64,000 nucleotides of DNA from Plutella xylostella (GCF_932276165.1 NC_063987.1:2666001-2730000); one strand, 5' to 3'; shown: positions 11,884-22,530, counted from the first letter of the stretch. Made by a program: numbers and translations. The notes: generated from the letters alone by a model not told the origin.

Positions 11884-12879
11884 CCCTAGAGTGCTCGCGC
11901 TATGAGCATTTTGCCGCCCTCAGCAAATAATGTTCATTATTTTGTGAACTATACACTCCTCAAGGTCCAGCGTCCATGTAGCTGCCGTATCGGTCTTCTC
12001 CTACATGTTACGTAAATTTGGAGAAATTCAGTGCACAGGTTAAAGCAGGAAGAGATAATTGAAGAGAGTGTGTCGCACGGGGCGGCAAAATGCTCACTGC
12101 GCGAGCACTCGCGTCAGTGAAATTAAAGTTATTTTTTTTACAATTGTTATGAAATATTGTTAGTTTTTCAGTCTTTTTTGGTAATAATAATGTAAATTAA
12201 TTTAGGTATGTGTCTATTTCAGTTTACATTCGATTTACGATATAACTTTGTTAATTTACTAACAAGTTAATTTTACGAAGAATTTACCTGGAAAAAATAG
12301 CTCTGCCTATAACTACACCACGTATAACAATAGAATCTTACATATGGACAGTACATAAGTGTTTTTTATTTGTCCGGTGGTACAAATCTCCCGTTTTGTA
12401 CCACCGGACCAACAAAAAACACCCTAAAGAAGAGAGGGTACATGCCTATAACTATGTCCATATAAGAAAAATAGCAGGTCAAAAAAGGGTGCAATACATG
12501 AAGAAAGTTAATGTGCAACGAACACTTTGTGTTCATGTTTCAGTACTGTGTTGCTAAAATAAATGCTGTAGATGACGATAACGTCTAATTTTTTAAATAA
12601 TTTTGAGATTTGTTGATTTTGTGTGGCTTAAGACAAATTTATACCTAAAAGATCAAAATTTTTCCCAAAGCATGAACGATAGCTCATATATTGAACAATT
12701 ATAATATAAAAACTATAAATATTACTTTTTCTAATACCATATGATTCATTTTATTCAAATTATATGCATTTATAAGTTTTCCTAATTATTAAGTGTCCAA
12801 AAAATACATTTTAATATGGGCGGCAAAATGCCGCCACGCGAGCACTCGCGTCACAAAAAATGGCGCGACTACTCTAGGG
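11884..12879. mobile_element. piggyBac-like non-autonomous element (996 bp)
   Basis: It is flanked by TTAA (11880-11883 and 12880-12883). It begins CCCTAGAGT and ends ACTCTAGGG, a 9 bp perfect terminal inverted repeat extending with mismatches into TCGCGC. TTAA plus CCCTAGA is the classic end of piggyBac from a moth. The subterminal motif GGCGGCAAAATG occurs three times: inverted near the left end (about 11908), forward at about 12081, and forward near the right end (about 12819). Each is close to a GCGAGCACTCGCG-type word. No open frame of useful length lies inside, so it must depend on a transposase made elsewhere. An internal 15 bp hairpin is listed separately. Confidence 0.85.
12372..12409. 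repeat. 15 bp-stem hairpin inside the piggyBac-like element
   Basis: GTCCGGTGGTACAAA (12372-12386) and TTTGTACCACCGGAC (12395-12409) are exact complements around an 8-base loop. Outer A/T runs extend the pairing. It is either a small nested palindrome or part of the element's own structure. Confidence 0.8.
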
Positions 12880-12883
12880 TTAA

Positions 12884-13614
12884 CAACTAAGCAGCAAAAA
12901 CAATGTTAGAACCCTAAGAAACAAAAAAAGTCTCCCTCAACTTTAAAAAGCGATTGTCTATGACTCCACCATAGAGTTCCGAAGACAAATACCATAAACA
13001 AAGAACCAAATAAGCTAGGTCTCTATGCTAGAGGAATAACGTTACACTCAGAGATACATTTCCATTGGTTTTCATAGATATTTTTGCGCAGGGGAAATGA
13101 TACAGAACGCACGTTTAAATTGACATTACACGGGTTATAGCATTTTTAAATTTAGAAGGTGATTTGTTTAACATATTTCTGTGTTTTGGGGGAACTGGCT
13201 GCAAAGATGGCTGAACTAGGGTGTTTAAAAAAATATTTTTAACATTAATATGGTTTAATTTAAGGCGTTGTTCTATGTGGTATAATAATTATGGTACCTA
13301 GGTATATAAAAAATACAAAACAGGCAGTTGTTACATTGGTTATTAGAATTAAGATTATTGTGTTCCGTACATTTGGCTAGATCACTGATAATTCTCCGCT
13401 CTAAGTTCTTTTACGTCGTAGAAAACTATAGTTTTAAATAACTTAAAATAACTTTGTTTTCATCTAAGAAGAGTATTATTAGTTATATAAATATTTAGCC
13501 AAGTTCCTAATAATAATTTTGAAATCACCCTGTGCAAGCAAATAATTTAGACACAAAGATTCACGGTGCCAATAAAAATAATAAAACAAGTAATCCTTTT
13601 TCCTGAACGCATCC
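12884..13614. other. No gene seen
   Basis: AT-rich sequence with no recognisable repeat boundary or coding frame. Confidence 0.35.
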
Positions 13615-13680
13615 TAAGGGCGCGCGCACACTGACGAGGCCCGCGGGACCCGATTACACACCTGCCTGAACGCGCCCTTA
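13615..13680. repeat. 66 bp GC-rich palindrome-ended segment
   Basis: TAAGGGCGCG and CGCGCCCTTA bound a short GC-rich core in AT-rich DNA. CCTGAACGC occurs just outside the left arm and just inside the right one. It could be a deletion product of a MITE. Confidence 0.5.
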
Positions 13681-14477
13681 TATTTATTGCCAATTCAACG
13701 TTCTGCCTGAATAAACCAAAATAGACTATTACAATTATTTAATTCTGGTTTATTTTTTGGCAAATATTTTAAAGGCCGTTAGTTGGCCATTTAAATAAGT
13801 AGGTACCTAGGTACTCACCTAAATGTTAATTCGATGTATAGTTACTTGAAAAATATGAGGTAGGTAGGTAATGTTCAAATTGTAAAGTCTAATCCTTTGA
13901 ATGGCTTTGAATCTCTTCAGTGTTGGTAATAAAAAATGCAATTTTTAGTTAAGGGGGAGTTATCTTTGAATTCATTACTTGAACTTTTATAAAATATGTG
14001 ATGCTAATGCTAGAGGAGTTTCTTCGCTATTTCTTCTCATCTTGACAAAGTTCACCTTTTTCTATTAGTTTCTTATTCTAGTTAATCTAATTTTAGGTAT
14101 CGGTGGTGTGGACTTAAACCACCGAACACCTGAATTTCTTAACTGTTGAAGTTTTGACGAGTTCTTGAGTTCATACAAACGAAGCATGCAATGGCTTAGT
14201 GTGTCTTATGTAACTTGATTTCCAACATACGAGTAGAGATCTGCAACGCCAGCTGCTGTTGCATTGATTAAATATTTTTGTAATAATACAGTTTTGTTTA
14301 AAGAATAGCTTCGCCTTAACAAAACACAGGTAGCGAGATCGTAGCCAATTTGGTATGAGACACCGCCTCGCCATTTACATATAAATTGTGTCTAACTTAG
14401 AATGACTTAGAACTTGAGACTTTGTGGTTTAAAGCGATGTTGCGAGCTAACGCGGTGTTTCGATTCATCTACCTACC
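13681..14477. other. AT-rich sequence, no gene seen
   Basis: Contains TACCTAC/GTAGGTA runs. A 67-codon minus-strand frame at 14171-14374 has no recognisable features. Confidence 0.35.
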
Positions 14478-14480
14478 TAA

Positions 14481-14604
14481 AGCGGACCCTAGACCTACAA
14501 TAATATTGTGCAATATATTTATTGTGCAATAAGTTTTTAATCCAAATGACGTTCAATATTAACCTTGTCAATATTGCGCAATATAATTGATCGTCTAGGA
14601 GCCG
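14481..14604. mobile_element. MITE with CCTAGAC...GTCTAGG arms
   Basis: Left GGACCCTAGACC followed by ATATTGTGCAATAT is mirrored on the right by ATATTGCGCAATAT and GTCTAGGAGCC. The element is about 125 bp. The target duplication is not clear. Confidence 0.6.
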
Positions 14605-14764
14605 TCTAAGGAGCATTACATATTTTATTGAAATTAGGCATTTGGAATATAGGTTAGGTATAGGTACTTGAATTTTTTTAAAGCTACAGTTTACGTCAAG
14701 AACCTAATGACAACCATCGTGCCAATCATACACGAGTCCGAGTCCGCGTTGTTCTATGGTGCTA

Positions 14765-14865
14765 ATGAATAAAGTTACAAATATATTGGGAGTTACGCTA
14801 ACACAGACAGATACACATACACTTTGAACTTATAACACACTCTTTTTCGTCGGGGGTTAAAAATA
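14765..14865 (+). repeat. Dispersed repeat tail, CTTATAACAC...GGGGGTTAAAAA
   Basis: Contains ACACAGACAGATACACATAC, a TTGAACTTATAACACACTC block, then CGTCGGGGGTTAAAAA. The same ending is present at about 35840-35868, and in reverse at about 50660-50690. Its class is unknown to me. Confidence 0.5.
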
Positions 14866-15024
14866 GGCGAGATCAAGTGACACCGATGACACCCTATGTT
14901 TCCAAGAACTCAGGAGATAATGCGAGGCAGGGGGCGCCACCGTCAAAGCAATTTAATTTGCAACCGCCTTTACTTTTGCATTTGTCGGGTTTGGATGCAT
15001 TAGTACACCGAGATTGAGCCCTAT

Positions 15025-15133
15025 GACGATGATTGTCCCTTTGCCACTATGCTTCTAATAAATAACGTTATTCATTATAGTTTGTTTTGTTTTTTCTCTT
15101 ATGTGGCAATAAATGTTTTATCTTTCTTTCTTT
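15025..15133 (+). repeat. Likely non-LTR retrotransposon 3' tail
   Basis: Ends with TGTGGCAATAAATGTTTTAT followed by a CTTT repeat. This is the poly-A-signal-plus-simple-repeat form of LINE 3' ends. No coding part is attached. Confidence 0.4.
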
Positions 15134-15294
15134 ATGATGTTTTCTTAGATCGCATTGTTGTGAAATTACTCCGCATGTTTTTAAATAATATGTAGTTCTT
15201 TTGTATTAATATTGTAGGTATAGTACTGAAATTAAAACCATACCATCTTGTTTCAGATCCTCGGAAGGCCGAGCCATTAATTATTTATAAGGTA

Positions 15295-15445
15295 CTAGCT
15301 GTTCCCGCGCGCTTCGCTTCGCCTTAAAAAGTTTTCCCATGGGAATTCCGGCATAAAAAGTAGCCTATGTTCTTTCCCAGGGTCTAGACCGTATGTATAC
15401 CAAATTTCATTCAAATCCGTTCAGTAGTTTTGGCGTGAAAAAGTA

Positions 15446-15488
<43 letters not shown>

Positions 15489-15521
15489 CAGTTACTTTCG
15501 CATTTATAATATTAGTTAGGA
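15295..15521 (-). mobile_element. Helitron-like element, copy 3
   Basis: Reverse-orientation copy from CTAGCTGTTCCC after A to TTAGTTAGGA before T. It has about nine ACAG units. No target duplication is present, and it is nearly full length. Confidence 0.85.
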
Positions 15522-16119
15522 TGTATTTGAACTAAATACTCTTTGGTGCCACAAGATTTAATTTTCGTGTTCGTGGCATCTTCTCAATAACTAGCTGCCC
15601 TCACTGGTGCCAAAACTAAAATATACATAAAAAGGTACCGATATCTGGAAATACAATTTACTTTAAATATACTTTGCAACTGTAGATTTTACTTTTTGAC
15701 TGCACAAAATCGCCTCAGTCCTATTAAAAGTTAAAATTTTCCGTTGAAGAAGGGTTCAACTCTAAAAGCCGTAGTCGGACGAACCCACTACGGATTTATT
15801 CAAGACTCAAAGTGTAAAATAAAGTGGCTGAACCCAAACTCAGCAGATAGGATTAGCCGGTGTTGTAAAACGATGTTTTCAGAATAAATTTAAGCGAAAA
15901 TAAAAGCTATTAACTTAAACTGAGCTCCAGGAGTACAAACTTTTGATTAATGATAGGTGTTGGCAGGTTGTTTCCGGAATTTTAAGTTGTGTGTGTAGGT
16001 TATGTTTGTTTGACGTTATATTTTTAACTTCCAACCGAAAAAGAGGGATGTAAAGGTCAAAAGTGTTTAATCAGCAATCGTTTATTCACAGTTTTCTTAG
16101 GTGCCTATTCTTTATCACT
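15522..16119. other. No gene seen
   Basis: Mixed sequence without a recognisable frame or element boundary. Confidence 0.35.
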
Positions 16120-16300
16120 ATTGGCATATCGACGGTGGAAAGGCAGAATGTTTGAAGCGCCATGACTTAAAATGTTCACCAGAGCGATTTAAAGTTTGAA
16201 ATTTTCGAAAAAAAATCATATCTCTGTAATTATTCTAGCTATGGCTTTGAAAATTAAAATACGTAAAATTGAAATAGTTTTCTATGTAATTCTGTATATA
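16120..16300. repeat. End of a dispersed element, partner at 20160
   Basis: GGCATATCGACGGTGGAAAG followed by GCAGAATGTTT is repeated, inverted, at about 20168-20199. The bases that follow (GCCATGACTTAAAATGTTC) look like the inner part of a transposon. The two ends lie 4 kb apart and may bound one composite unit. Confidence 0.5.
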
Positions 16301-16569
16301 AAATGAATGTACATATTCTATTTACTGTAATAAGGGACATAAGACATAGGCATCTGAAATCTCAGTAAGGTAAAATTGGCTTAAACGACATTAACATTGT
16401 AATAAAATACGAGTAAAAACAATTTAAAGACCAAGGAGATTTAACCATCACACCAGCATAATGTTTTATAATAATTTATGTTACTTTAAACATTCCATAA
16501 GAATGAATTAACCCCCAAACTAAGGCAATTTATATCTAAGATGAATGACTTAAAGAATAAATGAACTTA

Positions 16570-16790
16570 TAATTAGACCTCAGAACTCGAGAACGGTTGA
16601 ACCGATTTTAGTCGAGAAACATTTGTGGAAGTCCAGGGAAGGTATAAAAGGTAAGAAGGGTCAGCTAGATTGAAAACAAAAATTTCATAATATCTGGGGG
16701 CACGGCTGTGCCCCCACTAAGTCGAGCAAAGAAGTGGCACGGCCGTACCATTCTTTTCTCGAAGCATTATGTTATTATAAACTTTATTAA
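16570..16790 (+). repeat. Dispersed repeat with GGGGGCAC hairpin
   Basis: Holds CTCGAGAACGGTTGAACCGA, then an 8 bp-stem hairpin GGGGGCAC-GGCT-GTGCCCCC at 16696-16715, then GGCACGGCCGTACC. Both parts match, from memory, repeats seen in other Lepidoptera. No family name can be given. Confidence 0.5.
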
Positions 16791-16852
16791 CATATTGTTC
16801 ACCGCGAAATCACTTTGAGATTGAGATCCAAGTAATCATTTTTACTTATTCA

Positions 16853-17130
16853 TCAGTCTCTATGCCACCATTCTGTCACCGCCTTTGTCCACCTTCCGTC
16901 CTGCCTTCGAGCCAAGTGTCCTGCTGACTCCCATTTCAGTTCAGTGACCTGCATACCGACGTCGAAGACTTTTGTCTTTTGGCGAATTACCACGCTGGGA
17001 ATACGGTCTGTAAGCAAAATGCTTTTAACATGGATCGCTCCATAGGTTCTCTGTGCAACTCTGATTCGGTGCACAGTTTCCTTGGTCAGCGTCCATGTAT
17101 CGGCACCTATGTTAGTGTAAGCAAGACACA
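16853..17130 (-). pseudogene. RTE-like reverse transcriptase, C-terminal remnant
   Basis: The minus-strand translation contains GADTWTLTKETVHRIRVAQR, and about 57 residues on, DGRWTKAVTEW. These are typical of the C-terminal connection region of the endonuclease-reverse transcriptase in RTE-type LINEs. Roughly 90 residues remain of a protein that would normally be around a thousand. The reading frame is open but has lost the conserved serine/glycine stretch after VAQR. The upstream half is cut off by the TTAA-type MITE at 17135. It is a dead copy, with no host role implied. Confidence 0.75.
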
Positions 17131-17134
17131 TTAG

Positions 17135-17234
17135 CAATTATCAATTCATAAGCAGCGTCGCTCGCTTAAACTATCTGTCAGATTCATACAAGATACGCTA
17201 GATTTGATAAGCAAGCGACGATGCTTTAGGATTG
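17135..17234. mobile_element. 100 bp MITE, sister of 5363-5461
   Basis: The right end is GGATTG followed by TTAA. The left end is CAAT preceded by TTAG, presumably a mutated TTAA. Inner AGCAGCGTCGCTCGC and AAGCAAGCGACGATGCT match the sister copy. It sits exactly between two oppositely oriented RTE remnants. Confidence 0.65.
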
Positions 17235-17238
17235 TTAA

Positions 17239-17960
17239 TGGCTAATGTTTAGTGGTGGTAACCCCAAAGGACTATCACAATGTGAGTTAGGTCTCACCCG
17301 ACAGCCGGACCGAGAACCAAATCGACCGACGATTAGTCGAAAATGGAGACCCTTCTGGATGTTAGGAATAAGAGGGTTGCTGATGTCAATAGTGATCACC
17401 ACTAAGTCGATGGAAAAATCTGCTTGAAGATAGTGTGAGTTTAGGAGCACGCCACAAGATCTGCCAAAGGTGTCGTGTAAATAAGCTGCAGGACCCACAA
17501 GTTAGAAGATAACTTAGTATCCAGATCGAAAACAAATACCATCTACTAAGTCTGGACGAAGTCTCATTCAAAGATCAAAGGTCTGGCATCAAAGACGTGT
17601 TGTTAAAAATTTGCGAAGAAATAATAAGGCACAAGGAACACTTAAAGAATGAATGGTATGTCTAAAGAAACATGGGATATGATCAACCATCAAGGAAGAC
17701 TTAACGTTTATAAAAGGACAAACGCTGCTAGGGGTGACTCTATGCCCAGAAATGAGACCACAACCATCGGCTGCCATAGGAAACATGAAGGATCTATACA
17801 AAGCATCTTGAAGAACATTGCAACAAAACCCAGGATATCTGCTTGTTACTATGGAAGATTGACTTTCAAGATGGTATGGCCACATTGCCGAAGTTTTTAA
17901 TGATCCTAACCACCACCTGCGGAGTTAGATGCAGATGCAAATATACCAGGAGCATCTTGT
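17239..17960 (+). pseudogene. RTE-like retrotransposon ORF remnant, endonuclease to linker
   Basis: Plus-strand translation in shifting frames gives DVRNKRVADVNSDHH with the SDHH motif of an AP-type endonuclease at 17391-17402. It continues with SKETWDMIN (about 17654-17680), GNMKDLY and a WxxHxxEVFNDP segment near 17870-17905. This order (endonuclease C-terminus, linker, start of RT) matches RTE-clade ORF2. Several frameshifts and stops disable it. The first half of the endonuclease is absent. The reading resumes at 18225 after an inserted repeat. Confidence 0.75.
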
Positions 17961-17984
17961 ATCTTGATGCATAATCGTAATCAA

Positions 17985-18210
17985 TATGATTAATAAAATC
18001 GGCAGGTCGCTAAGGCTAGTCAGAGGCCTTCGGGCGGCTTGAAAACGTCTGACAACTCTCTCAGCACAAGACTGCTTGTGTTGGGGCCCACCAACCCGCG
18101 CTACGCCAGCGTAGTAGACTAGGCCTAAACCATTCCTTCATTGGAAGGAGACCCGCGCCCCAGAAGTGGGGACGTAATGGGTCGTGATGATGATTAATGA
18201 TGAGATTTAT
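17985..18210 (-). repeat. Retroelement 3'-end repeat inserted in the RTE remnant
   Basis: Contains, reversed, the block CCTTCCAATGAAGGAATGG, the GGGGTCTCC-type region and a run of ATC units. The same block occurs forward at 42990-43118 and 55368-55445, and in short form at 45893 and 46150. It separates the RTE linker from its RT start. Confidence 0.65.
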
Positions 18211-18224
18211 GACTATCCTGCATC

Positions 18225-18400
18225 TTGACAGAAATTTAAATATCCAACCCCCAAATAAGACGAATTGATACGGACCATACGATTGCTGAAGAGTGGCAAA
18301 GTACCAGGGAACGATGGATTTCCTACGGAGGCATAAAAAGCAGGATAGATGCAATATACCAGATATTGCACTCTTCAGCGATGGCGGATGATGAAGTGAA
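18225..18400 (+). pseudogene. RTE-like RT domain start, continuation
   Basis: After the insertion, plus-strand frames give NIQPPNK, then RTIRLLKSGKVPGNDGFPTE. The last is the well-conserved first block of LINE reverse transcriptases (KSGK-PG-DGIP-E). It has one frameshift between the two and a stop soon after the motif. It is the same molecule as 17239-17960. Confidence 0.75.
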
Positions 18401-19227
18401 GTTAGAGTAAAAGTTAATTTAATTCATGTCCAACTTTTTCCTATAAGGTTTGCTTTTCGTTAAAATACTTTATTTTGAAAATTATGGGATACAAACAGGT
18501 TCATCAACATTCGTGGTACTCGTGGTTAACTTAAAACGTGGTCTTCTATTTCGCATAATTACCTAACAATTATCCAAATCGGTTAAGTTGATCCAGAGTT
18601 TTGCGCTTGGGAACACATTTTCGGTAAGATTTTTATATAGATAAGAAATCCTGTTTCTGACTAGATTTCGATATAGGTAAATTATTTAAGAATAAGTTTA
18701 TTTTTTATATATATTTTTTATTTTGTATAAAAAGTAATGTCATGTTAATACATTAAAAATATTTTACATTAAGAACCATATTGTCAAAGAAAAAATATTT
18801 TATAAAAAAAAAATATTTGGTTGGATCCTTTTAGAGAAACGTTAAAATTCCCTACTTGCATAGAAACAGCAATTTAGGAGAAAGGATCCAAGTGCATATT
18901 TTTATTAATAACTCAATAAATATTAATTATAGCAACACTATTATTTAGAACCGTAATATATAATATATATTAAAATTTAATGTAGTTATCTGGTGATATA
19001 ATAAAAAAATATTTATAGTTTTAAACTGGCGAATGAATCTGAGTTTGTACATACGTAATCACGCTACGCACGCGGCGCCAACTGTCTCATAGACGCACAT
19101 CCTCTCCGAATGAACGTCCCGGCGGGGTACTGAAGCGACACCTTTCCAACCTGTCCATTTATATATTGGCGTTTTCACGCAATATCCTTCTGGATATAAT
19201 AATAATATAACAGCTTAAACAGTATAA
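18401..19227. other. Repeat debris and one unique island
   Basis: 18420-18650 resembles a dispersed repeat ending (ATCGGTTAAGTTGATCCAGA). TTGGATCCTTT and AAAGGATCCAA (about 18821 and 18883) are inverted 11-mers about 50 bases apart. 19020-19180 is GC-richer unique sequence with no clear exon. Confidence 0.4.
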
Positions 19228-19583
19228 GGGGCCGTCCATTAATCACGTGAGGTCGTTTTTCTCATTTTTTGACCCCCCCCTCCCCCTGGTGATATTTGGT
19301 GAGGTTTGGGACCAACCCCCCCTTCCCCCCCCTGGATCACGTGTATTTTTTTGGAAGTATATGTAAAGGCAATTTTTGACTAGAAAAAAAATAGGTCATA
19401 CTACAAATCGTTAAAATTTTTGCGCCGTCCAAAATATCCGTTCAGAAATACCTAATTTATGACAAAAAATTAATACACGTGATGTCTAACGAGAACCCCC
19501 CCTCCCCCCTCGTGATGTTTCGTGAGGTTTTCAGTACCCCCTCCCCCCCCCCTTTAAGCCTCACGTGATTAATGGACGGCCCC
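19228..19583. mobile_element. 356 bp MITE with GGGGCCGTCC ends
   Basis: The two 25 bp ends (19228-19252 and 19559-19583) are perfect inverted repeats starting GGGGCCGTCCATTAATCACG. They are flanked by TAA (19225-19227 and 19584-19586). Inside are long C-runs and a direct duplication of a C-run/GTGATRTTTSGTGAGGTTT unit, once in each half. A 3 bp target duplication with G-rich ends suggests PIF/Harbinger-type mobilisation. It is non-coding. The larger sister copy is at 56599-57035. Confidence 0.9.
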
Positions 19584-19586
19584 TAA

Positions 19587-20159
19587 ACCGCTTCATTGCG
19601 ATTCTTTTGAATTGTTTTATATCACTTATATCAATTATCTACAAATCGCAAAAAACCGCTTATGTGTCAATTGTACCATTAAACAGATTTAGGTAAAGTT
19701 GTATTAACCGCCAAACGCCGCGAGTAAGACTGACCGGTAAAATGGTTTAAGTGCCAGTGAGGCTTAAATTACAATAACGTAAAATATATTAAGTGCTTTT
19801 ATGCTATATTTGACAAGAAGGCATTTAGTTTTATATCCATTATGTTTTATTTCGCAATCAGGTAGGTCGCTTAAGTAACTAATGATACAAATTCACATTC
19901 ATTCAAAATGAATTAGGTCACAGTGTTTTACTGTTTTAGTAAGGGTAAAATGTTTTATATAATTTTATTATTGATGATGTATGTTTGAACATAAAAATTA
20001 CTAGAAAAGTGGCTCTTAATACAAGAAAAAAGTATTAAGGTTTCCAAAATCACCAATGTCTTAAGCGCCAAAAAAGTGCTCAGATCGAAACGAGACCCAC
20101 ACCATTCGAAAGAGAAAAATCAGGCGATTCCAACGGTGTATATAACTCATATTCGCCAA
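19587..20159. other. No gene seen
   Basis: AT-rich sequence. The stretch from 20050 leads into the repeat end at 20160 and includes a TATTCGCC word typical of that repeat. Confidence 0.3.
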
Positions 20160-20205
20160 AAGTGGCGGATAAAACATTCTGCCTTTCCACCGTCGATATG
20201 CAGTT
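20160..20205. repeat. Inverted partner of the 16120 repeat end
   Basis: AAAACATTCTGCCTTTCCAC followed by CGTCGATATGC is the reverse complement of 16125-16155 with few or no mismatches. It marks the opposite end of a 4 kb interval, or a second copy inserted the other way. Confidence 0.55.
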
Positions 20206-20609
20206 TAGTTTTAAGACTACGGACAGTATTTTTAATAAAAAAATTGAAGTTTAAGTATTAAAAATTATACTTAATAAAATTCGCTTTTTCAGGAAACAAT
20301 GTAAAATGTAAGCTATACCTATATGCACCATCTTAATATTATAAACATCCCCCAGCCGAAATAAAAAAAACGCGCGCCTTAAATTGCAATGCATTGAATC
20401 GACACTTTTTTTCCGTGTTAACACTATTGCACCCTATCCGACACAGAATGTCACAACATCCAACCCCATGCTAGGCACTGCATAAAGAAACGAACCCCAA
20501 ACACTTTCTAAGAAACCCATTCCTCGAAGGTATACTAAAAGATCCGTAATTTCTTTTATTGTCCTAAATAAGGTAAAAGAATTTTATTTCAAGGTCCATT
20601 TCCCATTAA

Positions 20610-20668
20610 CCCTTGCGTGGCTAATTAGAAGATGTTCGAATTAAAAGTCTTATCTTGCACGGGAAGGG
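20610..20668. repeat. 59 bp TTAA-flanked segment with CCCTT/AAGGG ends
   Basis: TTAA flanks both sides (20606-20609 and 20669-20672). The ends are CCCTTGCGTG and CACGGGAAGGG. It could be a minimal piggyBac-type deletion product, or chance. Confidence 0.35.
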
Positions 20669-20793
20669 TTAAAGGATTTTATGTTATTGCTCGGTGTTAA
20701 TTGTCCGTGTAATGTTTTTTTGAATTTTGCGCGGACTTTTTGACAGGTAGGTACTGCTTTTATAATGACTATGGGTACCTACTGCTTTATATA

Positions 20794-20936
20794 GTGCCAC
20801 AAACTTATCTGTTCCGGTGAGAGCGAACTAAATTGGTCCATATAATCTATGTCAATATGAAATTCATTAGTACAGTAAGTAATGAGGTATGGACCAATTT
20901 AGTTCGCTCTCACCGGAACAGATAAGTTTGTGGCAC
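20794..20936. mobile_element. 143 bp near-perfect palindrome, GTGCCACAAAC family
   Basis: The 49 bp arms (starting GTGCCACAAACTTATCTGTT) are exact inverted repeats around a 45 bp centre, flanked by TA. The outer 27 bases differ at only two positions from the ends of the 1117 bp element at 45543-46659. Perfect arms imply recent origin. A TA target suggests Tc1/mariner-type mobilisation. Confidence 0.9.
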
Positions 20937-20938
20937 TA

Positions 20939-22430
20939 TACATATTTTCATACAAAGTTTATAATCTTCTGACAAAAAGTTGTTTTTTTTTTAAATATAA
21001 AAGATGCGTTCCATTTGTTTCATGAATCTTAAAGTAAAGTAAAGGCTTACTTAAGATGCACTTATCATACCTAGGTAGGTTAGTATGTTAGCTGTTACTG
21101 TTAGGTATTACCTAAAGGAAATATTCAAAAGAAACCTACCAGTTTTCTTGGGCATAGTATCTGAAACAAGTGATTTAATTGATTAGTATATGGAAATGAT
21201 AATAAAAGAAAATATTATATTCAAAATACCTGAGAACCTTATGAAAAATATAGAACTTGAACAAAAGGGACTGCTAGCGCCATCTCTTAGTCATGTCGAG
21301 AACTAAATGTGGCGCTGTGAATGTGAAATAGTTCCCACCATATGCGATAGGCGGCGGTAGCATCTTTAAGCTTAACGAACAGAAGCTCGTTTTTGAAGAG
21401 CTTTTTACAAATAAACTGAAATAATGATGTAAGAATCCTTCTGATAAAATTAACTAGTACCTATTCATAATCAGTTTGTTTGCTTAAATATGTTTTTCTC
21501 GTTGGATGGATAATCATCAGGGGATTAGAATTTTCAGGGGGTTTCTGTTTGTCTGTCGGTGGTCGCGTAGTTACAAAACTGTTTGACCTAATCCAAAGTG
21601 TCAAAATCAAACTGAAAAACTAGTGTAAGTACTTATTTTAAAAAATCTGCGGTATCTGTTGTGTGGTGGGAGTTGAGAGTGATTTCTGGATCTACTGAAT
21701 CCATTTTGAATATTAAAGTTTGGGAAATAAGATTTTTTTATACTGTCTGTCAGTAATAAATTATCCAACTGCAACATCTATCCCGATGCCACTGTAATAC
21801 ACATTAAACTATTTCAAGGATCATCTAAAAGCTCTTTTAGGTACCTACATATAATATTAACTATGTATTATGTATTAAGCTAGCCTTCAAAGAACAGATA
21901 ACATAGCTCTAACGTTTTCATAACCGCATTAACATACAGGGTGGAATGGTGGTCAAAACATAAGCAGACAAAAAGTATGGATGGTGGACAGATGTTTTAC
22001 TCAGCAATTTCAAAGATAAAGAAACATTTATTTGTCATTTTGAAAATTGATCCCATAGTAGAAGTTCAGTATTTCGTTACAATTAAATTACTTTTCAAAG
22101 TTTAAGTGTCAAAAAAAATCTTCACCTACAGGTTATTGCCAAAGTGCTAAATATAGCACTTACGCCAAAAACGGCTGAATCAGAGGTCAGCACTCTTAAC
22201 ATCTTTAGCCTTACTAGTTTATTTACTTTATGTTTTATAATACATTTGTAACCACAATCCTAGACAGCAATAATGTTTTGGCTCTTAACTTTAAATTTAA
22301 GAGTAATTTTTATTTTATTTTATAATGTGTTTAAAGCATGGTTAAGAATAGCTCATAATGATTATTTTACTTTGTTTAATTCTTTTTTTTATCACAAACT
22401 GTCAAATCTGTTGTAAATTGAACCGGGAGC
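20939..22430. other. AT-rich sequence without recognised genes
   Basis: ACAGGGTGGAATGG at 21940 resembles the CAGGGTG element start without a partner. I see no exon. Confidence 0.35.
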
Positions 22431-22530
22431 CCGCGTTACAGGTTTTTCCTAGTGCAGGTCCCACTGTGTATTGTTTTCTGTAAATACTTTTTGGCTAAAT
22501 AAAGAATTTATTTATTTATTTATTTATAGT
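22431..22530 (+). repeat. Non-LTR retrotransposon 3' tail
   Basis: A GC-richer block (GTGCAGGTCCCACTGTGTAT) leads into TTGGCTAAATAAAGAATTTA and then a TTTA repeat. This is the form of a LINE 3' UTR with tail. Confidence 0.5.
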
